From: JAVVFH01 sp032250585
GTDB lineage: Bacteria; Pseudomonadota; Gammaproteobacteria; Xanthomonadales; SZUA-36
NCBI GenBank assembly: GCA_032250585.1
Contig: JAVVFH010000059.1
Coordinates: 1-15,739, forward strand
DNA length: 15,739 bases
Direction of reading: 5' to 3'
Shown piece by piece: positions 1 to 6,975 of the stretch. The notes beneath the pieces were generated by a model. That model worked only from the letters and a program-made list of their open reading frames with translations. It was not told the DNA's origin and ran no database searches. Position 1 is the first letter of the stretch, and the number at the start of each line of letters is the position of its first letter. A program made the position numbers and the translations under genes.

Positions 1-1
1 C

Positions 2-118
2 CGTCTGGTCCCGTGGCGGCCGGTGATCGAACAGAGACTGGGACAGCAGATCGCCGCCACGGTGCGAGGCGGTGGCGTGTCGTGGGAAATCGGACGTACC
101 AAGGGCATATCCGTCTAG
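2..118 (+). CDS. C-terminal end of a conjugative relaxase (DUF3363-type), partial
   Basis: The frame entering from the left edge is open for 38 codons and stops at TAG 116-118. It contains LVPWRPVIEQRLGQQIAA followed by a VRGGGVSWEIGR-like ending. From memory this matches the closing segment of VirD2/RlxS-like relaxases with a C-terminal DUF3363 region, which often end in a short W-x-x-GR stretch. Such an enzyme nicks oriT and stays covalently bound to the transferred strand, which TraG then delivers to the Trb channel. The catalytic N-terminus lies upstream and is not seen. The gene points in the same direction as the transfer operon. Its stop is 40 bases from the stop of the convergent LysR gene. 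Identification rests on a short tail and on context. Confidence 0.65.
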   Translation, partial: RLVPWRPVIEQRLGQQIAATVRGGGVSWEIGRTKGISV

Positions 119-158
119 TGTCGGATGCCCCATGCAGCTCCACGTCTCGAAGCCGGCG

Positions 159-1118
159 TCAATCGCGCGGCGGGTGGCCTGCTGATCGCCGAGCGCTTCC
201 GTTTGTGTTCGCACGCCCTAGCACGATCTCAACTTGACGCGCCAGATCAGCTTCCTGGTGCAACCAAGCGCGAAAAGCTAGAAGTGCCGGATCTTCCTTT
301 CGAATAGCGCGGTATTCTAGAAGCCAACTCCCGACTGTGTGCGCGACGATCGGGAATGGCGCGACCAACCGGCCCGCTGCCAGGGCGTCGCTGACGTAAG
401 GGATTTGAGCGATAGCGACTCCGACCCCGTCGAGCGCTGCCTGCATCGCCATGACGTTGCTCTCGAATGACACCTCACCGGCGGGGTGCAGGGGGAAACC
501 TAAGCCCGCCGCTTCGAACCAGTGTGGCCATTCATTAGGCATGTCGGATACGACGATGAGAGTCGCGTTGCGCAAGTCGTCAGGCGAGCGCAGCGTCGAT
601 GCGAGCTTCGGCGTGCAGACCGGCACGACGGTGCTCGGGAATAAGCGTTCTGCATTGTAGCCCGGCAACGCGTCGGTATCGCGTCGGATAGTGCAGGTCC
701 AGTCATCGCGTACCGGACGAGTTGCGCCACCCGTCGCCATGCGCACTTCGACGTCGGGATGGCTGCGATAGAAGCTTGCCAGTCGCGGGATCAACCAAGT
801 GATCGCCAAGGTTGGACCGACTCCAACCGTCAGCACCGGGCCACTACGCATTGCCGTAACGCTTTCGGTGAGCCGGGCAATGGAATCGAAAGCATCAGTC
901 AGACCGGACAGCAGCGCCTGCCCTTGCGCCGTCAGTTCAAGCGCGTTCGCATGTCGCAGAAACAGAGGAAAGCCAAAACGATCTTCCAGCAGACGGACCA
1001 AGCGACTTACCGCAGTTTGGGTGACGTTCAGCTCTCTTGCCGCGGCAGTGAAACTGCCATGCCGGCCAGCCGCCTCAAAAGCCCGCAGTCCGTTCAGCGA
1101 GGGTAATTGTCGCATCAT
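159..1118 (-). CDS. LysR-family regulator, GcvA-like
   Basis: A 319-residue LysR-type transcription factor. Its N-terminus has the GcvA-type winged helix-turn-helix: a LPSLNGLRAFEAAGRHGSF start, then AARELNVTQTAVSRLVRLLE as the recognition region, within about residues 4-65. The rest is a periplasmic-binding-protein-like effector domain with the ITWLIPRLASFYRSHPDVEV stretch typical of the group. I chose the ATG at 1118 (a second ATG follows at 1115) because the family begins a few residues before LPSLNGLRAF. The open frame up to 1208 would add 30 residues of promoter DNA. The Shine-Dalgarno sequence is weak. The last 25 or so residues extend past where GcvA-like proteins usually end. It is divergent from the cupin gene and probably controls it and itself through the shared promoter region. 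The ligand is unknown. Confidence 0.9.
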   Translation of the reverse strand: MMRQLPSLNGLRAFEAAGRHGSFTAAARELNVTQTAVSRLVRLLEDRFGFPLFLRHANALELTAQGQALLSGLTDAFDSIARLTESVTAMRSGPVLTVGVGPTLAITWLIPRLASFYRSHPDVEVRMATGGATRPVRDDWTCTIRRDTDALPGYNAERLFPSTVVPVCTPKLASTLRSPDDLRNATLIVVSDMPNEWPHWFEAAGLGFPLHPAGEVSFESNVMAMQAALDGVGVAIAQIPYVSDALAAGRLVAPFPIVAHTVGSWLLEYRAIRKEDPALLAFRAWLHQEADLARQVEIVLGRANTNGSARRSAGHPPRD

Positions 1119-1124
1119 GTGAGA

Positions 1125-1143
1125 CCCCAATTTTTTCTTGGGG
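1125..1143. repeat. CCCCAA/TTGGGG inverted repeat before the LysR start
   Basis: Perfect 6-bp arms (1125-1130 and 1138-1143) enclose a 7-base T-rich loop, just upstream of the minus-strand LysR start at 1118. One arm overlaps the likely transcription start, so it could be an operator half-site pair or a 5'-leader hairpin. It may also be chance. Confidence 0.4.
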
Positions 1144-1145
1144 GA

Positions 1146-1174
1146 ATGGTAAGTTAAAGTCGTTTGTCTGACAA
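1146..1174 (-). promoter_or_regulatory. Predicted sigma70 promoter of the GcvA-like regulator
   Basis: On the minus strand TTGTCA (1174-1169; five of six matches to TTGACA) is followed after exactly 17 bases by TACCAT (1151-1146; four of six to TATAAT). The start codon lies 27 bases downstream of the -10 box, giving a leader of about 20 bases. The -35 box lies inside the palindrome at 1164-1174, which would allow autorepression as is common for LysR genes. Confidence 0.5.
1164..1174. promoter_or_regulatory. Palindromic operator candidate shared by divergent promoters
   Basis: TTGTC-T-GACAA is a perfect 5-bp inverted repeat with a single central base. It lies in the AT-richer spacer between the divergent LysR and cupin genes. 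It overlaps the predicted -35 boxes in both directions. This is where a LysR regulator would bind to control itself and its target. It is shorter than the classical T-N11-A box, so the assignment is by position and symmetry only. Confidence 0.45.
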
Positions 1175-1192
1175 TGCCTACTACCTTAATAT
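1164..1192 (+). promoter_or_regulatory. Predicted sigma70 promoter of the cupin gene
   Basis: TTGTCT (1164-1169; four of six) and TAATAT (1187-1192; four of six) are separated by 17 bases. Transcription would begin near 1199, about 29 bases before the ATG at 1228. The weak -35 fits a promoter that needs an activator. Confidence 0.45.
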
Positions 1193-1227
1193 GCCTTGAA
1201 AGAATCAAATTTCTTACGGAGGCTCAC

Positions 1228-1767
1228 ATGCACTACTTCGCTAATTCAGGCTCTGTTTTCAACTGGCTATCGCCAGCGCAATGTCCGGTTCCAGTCGGAC
1301 CCGGCCTTTGGGCATCTCTGAAGGTTGGGAGGCAATGTGTGACCAAAGGCGCTCTCTTCAGCATCGTCATTGCGATAACAGGAGTTTTATGTATGGCTTA
1401 CACCCAACCGGCTTTCGCCCAGGAAAAGCGAGGCGTGATACCGCATGCGCCGCTGCTGAGAACAGCCGTGCCCGATACGGCTAACCAGGAAGTCGCCGTC
1501 TATCACGTCGAATATGAGCCGGGTGGCATCAATCCACGGCACCTTCATCCGGCTGCGGTCACCTTCCACATCCTTTCCGGCACTGGCATCTGGCAGGAGG
1601 AAGGTGAACCGCCAGTCACTCTACGCGCTGGCGACAGTCTGCTCGTTCCGGCCGGCACCATTCATGCTCACTGGAATCCGAGTTCAACGGAGAGACTCCG
1701 CTTTCTCGAATTCATCGTGGCTGAAAAGGACAAAGGGCGGTCCATTCCAAAACCATTGGAAGACTAG
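1228..1767 (+). CDS. Exported cupin-domain protein
   Basis: A single-domain cupin of 179 residues from this start. Motif 1 has the two histidines (H105, H107), but the usual glutamate position is V111. Motif 2, GDSLLVPAGTIHAHWN, is intact with H146 and N150. Two starts compete. ATG 1228 has GGAGG five bases upstream and fits the predicted promoter. GTG 1339 has GGGAGG six bases upstream and begins a 142-residue form with a textbook signal peptide (hydrophobic IVIAITGVLCMAY stretch, cleavage after AFA before QEK). From 1228 the signal peptide would carry a 37-residue extension, so 1339 may be the true or a second start. The protein is probably periplasmic. Small exported cupins may bind or convert small acids or sugars; the substrate here is unknown. 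Its own LysR gene is divergent and the porin gene follows in the same direction. Confidence 0.85.
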   Translation: MHYFANSGSVFNWLSPAQCPVPVGPGLWASLKVGRQCVTKGALFSIVIAITGVLCMAYTQPAFAQEKRGVIPHAPLLRTAVPDTANQEVAVYHVEYEPGGINPRHLHPAAVTFHILSGTGIWQEEGEPPVTLRAGDSLLVPAGTIHAHWNPSSTERLRFLEFIVAEKDKGRSIPKPLED

Positions 1768-1887
1768 CGTGTGTCGGGGACTGGGCAATTCAGTACGAGC
1801 AGGATCTTCGTGAGCAGGCACATTAAGCGAAGTGGTTTGGAACCTGCACCGGACCATTCTTGTCCTCGCCCGCGTAAATGTAATTGC

Positions 1888-3303
1888 GTGAAACGATGCG
1901 GAATCTTCACGGCGACGGCGATTGTCGCTGCGATCCTCGCCGGCGGACCCGCCGCCGCGCAGGATTCCGCCAGCGCCCGGCTGGAGGCGCTGAAGGCGGA
2001 AATCAACGAGCTGCGGAACGAAGTCGAGGCCCTGAAAGGGGACGTTGCGGAGGGGCGAGAGGAAGCCAGAGGGGCCACTGGGCAGATGGCTGCGGCCAAA
2101 ACGGAGCCGCCCGCCGACGCACCTAGCATTCGAGTATCCTCCAGCAACCAGCCGACGATCTGCAGTTCCGACGGGCGAAACTGCATCTCGCTCACGAGCC
2201 GCCTGCAGCTCGACTTCGGCGGCTACAACTACCGGCCGAACACCACGGCCACGACGCCGCAGAATCTTGTCGGCGGCGTGATCGCGCGCCGAGCGAAGTT
2301 CGGGGTCATCGGCGCGTTCCTGAACGACTGGGGATACAGCATCGAATTTGAGGGTGGCGGGTCCGGCGGCGGGTCCGGCGTGGTCCTAGATAAAGCTTAC
2401 CTTTCCTATAGTGGTTTCGAACCATTCAAGATCTGGGCCGGCATTCTCAGCGTGCGCTACTCGCTCGACCGAGCGACAAGTAACAACAACATCACCTTTA
2501 TGGAGCGAGCCGCGCCCGTGGAAGTCGCCGCCGGCATCGGCGCCGCCACGCGTTCAGGCTTCGGCATTACCGCCAACGAGCGGCAATGGTGGGCCGGCGC
2601 CTTCCTGACGGGACCGGCCTCCGGCAGGACATCGCACGATGCAAGGCAGACCGCCGCGACCGGACGGGTGGTGTTCCTGCCAGTTCTGACCGACAGCGCC
2701 TCGCTCCTGATCGGCGGCGACGTGCAGTACCTGTTCGATGCGCCGACGGGCGCCTCGGAACTGAACCTGCGAGACCGGATTGAGATGCGCATCGACGGCA
2801 ACCGCATCTTGGGCACCGGTCCTCTTCCGATCGACTCCGCGCGCGTCTTGAGCGCGGAACTGGCCGGAACACTGGGCAGCTTCCACTTCCAGGGCGAGTA
2901 TTTCGATTTCAACGTCGAGCGGCCCCCTGGCAACGGGCCCAGCCTCAACTTCAGCGGCTATTACATCCAAGGCGGCTATATCCTCACCGGCGAGACGCGA
3001 CGCTACAGCGCAAGCTCCGGCTCTTATGGGAGCGTTGCGCCAAGTCGTCCCTTCGACTGGAGGATGGGCGACTGGGGCGCATGGGAGATTGCTGCGCGCT
3101 ACAGCATGATTGATCTCAACGACAGGGACATCTTCGGCGGCCGGCAGGAGAACCTCACGCTCGGCCTGAACTGGTATGTGAACAGCAACATCCGCTTCAT
3201 GCTTAATTACATCAACGGCACGGTGGACAAGCGAACGGGTGGCGGTGGCGACATTGGCGCGAGGTACCAAGCCGTTGGTGCCCGCACGCAGATCGCGTTC
3301 TGA
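1888..3303 (+). CDS. Outer-membrane porin, OprO/OprP (Porin_O_P) family
   Basis: From GTG 1888 the 471-residue product begins with a signal peptide (K2 R3, a hydrophobic run, cleavage after AAA before QD). A short heptad-like coiled coil follows at about residues 29-55 (LEALKAEINELRNEVEALKG). The remainder is a beta-barrel with alternating strands and ends in a terminal phenylalanine, the usual assembly signal. The late segment GDWGAWEIAARYSMIDLND and the strand NLTLGLNWYVNSNIRFMLNY are typical of phosphate/polyphosphate-selective porins OprP and OprO. Specificity cannot be assigned from this. The frame is open back to a GTG at 1771 with another GTG at 1810 (CAGGA upstream). Those starts would put 26-39 extra residues before the signal peptide, and 1888 itself lacks a good Shine-Dalgarno sequence. 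It lies 120 bases after the cupin and is probably co-transcribed. No terminator hairpin is evident after it. Confidence 0.85.
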   Translation: MKRCGIFTATAIVAAILAGGPAAAQDSASARLEALKAEINELRNEVEALKGDVAEGREEARGATGQMAAAKTEPPADAPSIRVSSSNQPTICSSDGRNCISLTSRLQLDFGGYNYRPNTTATTPQNLVGGVIARRAKFGVIGAFLNDWGYSIEFEGGGSGGGSGVVLDKAYLSYSGFEPFKIWAGILSVRYSLDRATSNNNITFMERAAPVEVAAGIGAATRSGFGITANERQWWAGAFLTGPASGRTSHDARQTAATGRVVFLPVLTDSASLLIGGDVQYLFDAPTGASELNLRDRIEMRIDGNRILGTGPLPIDSARVLSAELAGTLGSFHFQGEYFDFNVERPPGNGPSLNFSGYYIQGGYILTGETRRYSASSGSYGSVAPSRPFDWRMGDWGAWEIAARYSMIDLNDRDIFGGRQENLTLGLNWYVNSNIRFMLNYINGTVDKRTGGGGDIGARYQAVGARTQIAF

Positions 3304-3557
3304 CCTCCATCCACGAAAGACCAAGGAATGACCGCCGCATCGACGCCTCTTCCTTGACCTACAGCGACGTGCCCCGCGCGAACACGAAGCTGCAACGTTC
3401 GCTAGTTCCAGCGCTGGGTTGAGGCGGTGCTGTTGCTCCTCGCACCTCTGACTGGGGACACCATCTTTACGGCTAACGCAAATGATGGCGATCAAGGCTA
3501 AGGCTTCCACAACGATCGAAGCAGTCGGTGGTGCTATCACACAAAGGAGATCGTCCA

Positions 3558-4499
3558 GTGGAATTTCGTCATCTGCGTTGCTTTCTGGCCGTTGCTGAAG
3601 AACTCCACTTTGCCCGTGCCGCTGAGCGGCTACACATCGAGCAGTCACCTCTATCACGTGCTATCAAGGAACTGGAAGAGGAGTTGGGCGTGCAGCTCTT
3701 TGTGCGCACTACTCGCAGCACGCGCTTGACTCTCGCCGGAAAGCTGTTCCTCAATCACATTCCGCGCGTGTTTGCAGTCCTGGAGCAGGCGCGTGAAAGC
3801 GTGAAATCGGCTACCAATGGCTTTCACGGGCAGTTGCGCATTGCTTTGTCTGATGGCATCACACCATCGCGCCTGCCGGCGCTACTGGCACGTTGCCGCG
3901 AAGAATATCCAGAAATCGAAATCCGGCTCTTCGAAGTGCCGCTGGATCAGCAGATCAAGGGCCTGCATGATGATCTGTACGACGCGGGCTTTTCCATGGC
4001 CGATGAGGCCGGCGACGGCATCATCGTCAATCCAGTTTGGGAAGACCAGTTGATGGTAGCCGTGCCCGCGCGTCATCCCGTGCTGGCTTACAAACGAATT
4101 CCGCTGGAAGAAGTGCTGCGCTACCCGATCGTGCTGGGTGATCCCGCAGCATGCGAAGGCCATGCTCGCCAAGTTGATCGCATCCTGCGCCGACAGGAAC
4201 GGGAGCCGCTGATCGCGCAGCGTGTGGCGACGTTCGACGTGATGATGATGCTGGTATCGGCCGGCTTGGCATTGGGCCTTGCGGGTGGCGCGCACATCGC
4301 ATTCAGTCGTGAGCTAGGCGTCGTGGCGCGCCCGCTTGCGGGACAGCCACCCTTGTTGACTACTTACCTGCTTCGTAGGGACGCCGAACCGTCGCAGATG
4401 CTGGCTCGCTTCATTGAACGGCTGGCGTCCATGGAGTCGAACGATCCTGATTGGCCTGCATCCTCAAAATCTGGTGCTTTGAAGGATATCGAGCTATGA
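3558..4499 (+). CDS. LysR-family regulator beside the transfer genes (TraR-like by position)
   Basis: A 313-residue LysR protein. The N-terminus EFRHLRCFLAVAEELHFARA, followed by AAERLHIEQSPLSRAIKELE, is the winged helix-turn-helix of the CbnR/CatM-like subgroup. An effector domain follows from about residue 85. The GTG at 3558 is chosen because AAGGAG lies eight bases upstream and the family starts right at this point; the upstream TTG/ATG-like alternative at 3528 adds ten unrelated residues. Its stop overlaps the next start (ATGA, 4496-4499), so it is translationally coupled to the EexN-like gene. Tn4371-type elements carry a LysR gene called traR just before traG, so a role in controlling transfer is inferred. 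The effector is unknown. The 254 bases between the porin and this gene hold no recognisable gene or convincing promoter. Confidence 0.88.
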   Translation: MEFRHLRCFLAVAEELHFARAAERLHIEQSPLSRAIKELEEELGVQLFVRTTRSTRLTLAGKLFLNHIPRVFAVLEQARESVKSATNGFHGQLRIALSDGITPSRLPALLARCREEYPEIEIRLFEVPLDQQIKGLHDDLYDAGFSMADEAGDGIIVNPVWEDQLMVAVPARHPVLAYKRIPLEEVLRYPIVLGDPAACEGHARQVDRILRRQEREPLIAQRVATFDVMMMLVSAGLALGLAGGAHIAFSRELGVVARPLAGQPPLLTTYLLRRDAEPSQMLARFIERLASMESNDPDWPASSKSGALKDIEL

Positions 4500-4762
4500 A
4501 GAAGATCATCCTGCTTCTGCTCGCTTTGATGCTAACCGCATGCGGTCAGTCAAACCCGATCGCGACCAAGACCACCATTGAAACGGTGGAGTCCCTTGCA
4601 GCTAATCCCGAGCGCCTCAAAGAGCTGCGTCAGCAATGCAAGCTGGAACGAGCCAAGCTGGGCAATGAGTTGTGCAACCGGGTTTCTGAGGCAACGCGCA
4701 AGCGCTTCTATGGCGACGGCAAGGTGCCGTATACATCACTGGAGAATCCGCCCAAATTTTGA
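4496..4762 (+). CDS. EexN-like entry-exclusion lipoprotein
   Basis: A small 88-residue lipoprotein. MKKIILLLLALMLTAC is a lipoprotein signal peptide with lipobox LTAC, making C16 the lipidated residue. The mature part is short, helical and charged, with two further cysteines (C48, C60) and the pattern ESLAANPERLKELRQQC, as in EexN-family proteins of conjugative elements. Such lipoproteins sit in the envelope of a cell already carrying the element and reduce entry of another copy. The start overlaps the LysR stop by ATGA and AAGGA lies nine bases upstream. A rho-independent terminator follows 43 bases after the stop. No TrbK gene is present between trbJ and trbL, so this is the only visible exclusion candidate. 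Family assignment is from the sequence pattern and is fairly firm. Confidence 0.82.
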   Translation: MKKIILLLLALMLTACGQSNPIATKTTIETVESLAANPERLKELRQQCKLERAKLGNELCNRVSEATRKRFYGDGKVPYTSLENPPKF

Positions 4763-4805
4763 TTGTAGGCAGTTCGCCACGAATCATTTAATTTCTGTCA
4801 AACAC

Positions 4806-4837
4806 GCCGCAATGCGCCATCGCTTGCGGCTTTTTTT
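4806..4837 (+). terminator. Rho-independent terminator after the EexN-like gene
   Basis: GCCGCAA (4806-4812) pairs perfectly with TTGCGGC (4824-4830), followed at once by seven Ts (4831-4837). The inner GCG/CGC (4814-4816 with 4821-4823) can extend the stem to a CCAT loop past one bulged T. It ends the LysR-EexN transcript and separates it from the traG-trb operon. Confidence 0.85.
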
Positions 4838-4861
4838 CTGCCTACGCCCCTGCGCGAGTTC

Positions 4862-4892
4862 TTGCTTTTTGTTCGACCTTTCTCCCGATAAC
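4862..4892 (+). promoter_or_regulatory. Weak promoter candidate for the traG-trb operon
   Basis: After the terminator, an AT-richer stretch has TTGCTT (4862-4867) and GATAAC (4887-4892; four of six to TATAAT) with a 19-base spacer, which is longer than ideal. A promoter is expected somewhere in 4838-4968 because the terminator precedes it and the operon is uninterrupted afterwards. This exact pair is uncertain. Confidence 0.25.
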
Positions 4893-4898
4893 GGTCTT

Positions 4899-4940
4899 TG
4901 ACCGGCACTGACCCGGCACCGATCCTGACACCAGCGGCAC
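4899..4940 (+). repeat. TGAC-CGGCAC repeats upstream of traG
   Basis: TGACCGGCAC (4899-4908) is followed directly by TGACCCGGCAC (4909-4919). A looser copy, TGAC-ACCAGC-GGCAC, lies at 4926-4940. The first two are spaced by about one helical turn, just downstream of the weak promoter candidate. They could be operator sites for the LysR or CopG-like protein. Confidence 0.35.
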
Positions 4941-4980
4941 GTTGAACGCAGTGCGCGCAGGGGAAATCGGAGGCCGGGAG

Positions 4981-6975
4981 ATGCAAGGGACGAACGTGTT
5001 GTTCGGTCAGATTGCCGTGGTATTCAGCATCGTGATCGCCGGAGTGTGGAGCGCCACACAATGGACAGCTGCGACCCTTGGTTATCAGATACGTCTTGGC
5101 TCGCCGTGGTTCGATTTCCTTGGCACGCCGATCTACCACCCGTGGAAGCTGTTCGAGTGGTGGTTCCTTTTCGACGCCTATGCGTCGCACGTCTTTGACA
5201 TTGGTGGCGCCATCGCGGGCGGAAGCGGCTTGGTGGCCGTGGTGGTCGCCATAGGCATGTCCATCTGGCGCTCGCGCCAATCTCGTCTGGTCACGACCTA
5301 CGGCTCGGCCCGCTGGGCCGATGCCGCGGAAATCTGCAAAGCCGGGCTGACCCAGCCATCCGGAGTCTTCCTCGGCCTGCATGGCCGCCAGTACCTGCGA
5401 CACGAAGGCCCAGAACACGTCCTGACCTTCGCGCCCACGCGCTCGGGCAAGGGCGTCGGCCTGGTGGTGCCCACGCTGCTGTCGTGGCCCGCGTCCGCCG
5501 TGATCCACGACATCAAGGGCGAGAACTGGGCTATCACCGCCGGCTGGCGCTCGCGCTTCTCGCACTGCCTGCTATTCAACCCTACCGATGCGAAGTCCGC
5601 CGCCTACAACCCGCTGCTGGAAGTACGGCGCGGTGCGCATGAAGTGCGCGACGTGCAGAACATCGCGGACATTCTGGTCGATCCCGAAGGCGCGCTGGAG
5701 CGGCGCAACCACTGGGAGAAGACTTCGCACGCGCTGCTGGTCGGCGCGATCCTGCATGTGCTCTACGCCAGCGAGGACAAGACGCTGCGCGGCGTCGCCA
5801 ACTTCCTGTCCGATCCCGCGTGTCCGTTCGAGGTGACGCTGCATCGGATGATGACGACGAAGCACCTCGGCGATGCACCGCATCCCGTCGTCGCGTCTGC
5901 TGCGCGCGAAGTGCTCAACAAGTCGGACAACGAGCGGTCCGGCGTGCTGTCCACCGCGATGAGTTTCCTTGGCCTGTACCGCGACCCCACGGTGGCCGAA
6001 GTCACGTCGCGCTGCGACTGGCGCATCGCGGACCTGATTTCCGCGCAGCATCCTGTATCGCTGTACCTCGTGGTACCGCCGTCGGACATCAGCCGCACCA
6101 AGCCGCTCATTCGTCTGATCCTCAACCAGATCGGACGGCGCCTCACTGAATCGCTCGATGGCAGCGACGGCGTGGAGCGCAAGCACAAGCTGCTGCTGAT
6201 GCTCGACGAGTTCCCCGCACTCGGCCGGCTCGACTTCTTTGAATCCGCGCTCGCCTTCATGGCCGGCTACGGGCTGCGCGCCTTCCTGATTTCGCAGTCG
6301 CTCAACCAGATCGACAAAGCCTACGGCCAGAACCATTCGATTCTGGACAACTGCCATGTGCGCGTGACCTTCGCCACCAACGACGAACGCACGGCCAAGC
6401 GCATTTCCGAAACGCTGGGCACCGCCACCGAGCTGCGCGCGCAGCGCAACTACGCGGGCCATCGGCTCGCGCCCTGGCTCGGGCACCTGATGGTGTCGCG
6501 GCAGGAAACGGCGCGCCCGCTGCTCACGCCCGGCGAGGTGATGCAGCTCCCACCCGACGACGCCGTGGTGATGGTCTCCGGCCATCCGCCGATCAAGGCG
6601 AAGAAGCTGCGCTACTACGCGGACGCCAACTTCAAGCGCCGCGTGTTGCCAGCACCCACGCTGGCGCAGGGCCGCTACGCCGATGCCCCGGCCGCGCGGC
6701 CCGATGACTGGAGCGCCTTGGCGATTCCCGCCATGCCTGCCGTGCCCGCTGTGGCTTCGGACTTGGGAGACGCCAACGAAGGCGGCCCGCGCCAACAGCC
6801 CGAGCTGTCCGAAGTCGTCGCCTACAGCTCTGAATCCGAGCACGCGGCCAGCGATCTGGCGCTGCTCGATGACGACGACGATCTGCCGCTTCCCCTGCCA
6901 TCCCAGCTCGACCCGCGCTTGCAGCGCGCGGCTCGGCTGGCCGCCCTCAACCCCGACGACGGAATCCAGCTATGA
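4981..6975 (+). CDS. traG: Conjugative coupling protein TraG (VirD4 family)
   Basis: A 664-residue type IV coupling protein, the inner-membrane ATPase that brings the relaxase-DNA complex to the Trb channel. Two N-terminal membrane segments lie at about residues 6-28 and 71-95. The Walker A motif is PTRSGKG at 152-158 and Walker B is LLLMLDEFPALGRLDFF with D409 E410. A third conserved ATPase segment, FLISQSLNQID, follows. The C-terminus is proline/alanine rich with a run of five aspartates, as seen in coupling-protein tails. ATG 4981 is chosen over upstream TTG/GTG codons because GGAGG lies seven bases upstream and the membrane segment starts immediately. The stop overlaps the CopG-like gene by ATGA. 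It is the first gene of the traG-trb operon, behind a terminator. It is full length. Confidence 0.95.
   Translation: MQGTNVLFGQIAVVFSIVIAGVWSATQWTAATLGYQIRLGSPWFDFLGTPIYHPWKLFEWWFLFDAYASHVFDIGGAIAGGSGLVAVVVAIGMSIWRSRQSRLVTTYGSARWADAAEICKAGLTQPSGVFLGLHGRQYLRHEGPEHVLTFAPTRSGKGVGLVVPTLLSWPASAVIHDIKGENWAITAGWRSRFSHCLLFNPTDAKSAAYNPLLEVRRGAHEVRDVQNIADILVDPEGALERRNHWEKTSHALLVGAILHVLYASEDKTLRGVANFLSDPACPFEVTLHRMMTTKHLGDAPHPVVASAAREVLNKSDNERSGVLSTAMSFLGLYRDPTVAEVTSRCDWRIADLISAQHPVSLYLVVPPSDISRTKPLIRLILNQIGRRLTESLDGSDGVERKHKLLLMLDEFPALGRLDFFESALAFMAGYGLRAFLISQSLNQIDKAYGQNHSILDNCHVRVTFATNDERTAKRISETLGTATELRAQRNYAGHRLAPWLGHLMVSRQETARPLLTPGEVMQLPPDDAVVMVSGHPPIKAKKLRYYADANFKRRVLPAPTLAQGRYADAPAARPDDWSALAIPAMPAVPAVASDLGDANEGGPRQQPELSEVVAYSSESEHAASDLALLDDDDDLPLPLPSQLDPRLQRAARLAALNPDDGIQL

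Larger units (their letters stand above)
4847..4963. repeat. Widely spaced 10-bp inverted repeat upstream of traG
   Basis: CCCCTGCGCG (4847-4856) and its exact reverse complement CGCGCAGGGG (4954-4963) are 97 bases apart. The right arm ends five bases before the GGAGG of traG (4969-4973). It could be a pair of regulator sites or a long-range RNA stem affecting traG translation. With GC-rich arms, chance is possible. Confidence 0.4.

Noticed and set aside
1119..1208. Longer start for the GcvA-like regulator
   Set aside because: It would run through the predicted promoter and palindrome, and the family begins at the 1118/1115 ATG pair.
1771..1887. Longer start for the porin
   Set aside because: It would place up to 39 residues before a normal signal peptide; left open only because 1888 lacks a strong ribosome site.
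3406..3501. Short open stretch in the spacer before the second LysR gene
   Set aside because: 31 codons with no start codon or recognisable family; expected by chance.
5572..6843. 423-codon minus-strand reading frame opposite traG
   Set aside because: Antisense shadow of a GC-rich gene; Arg/His/Gly-heavy product with no domain, and traG on the other strand has full motifs.
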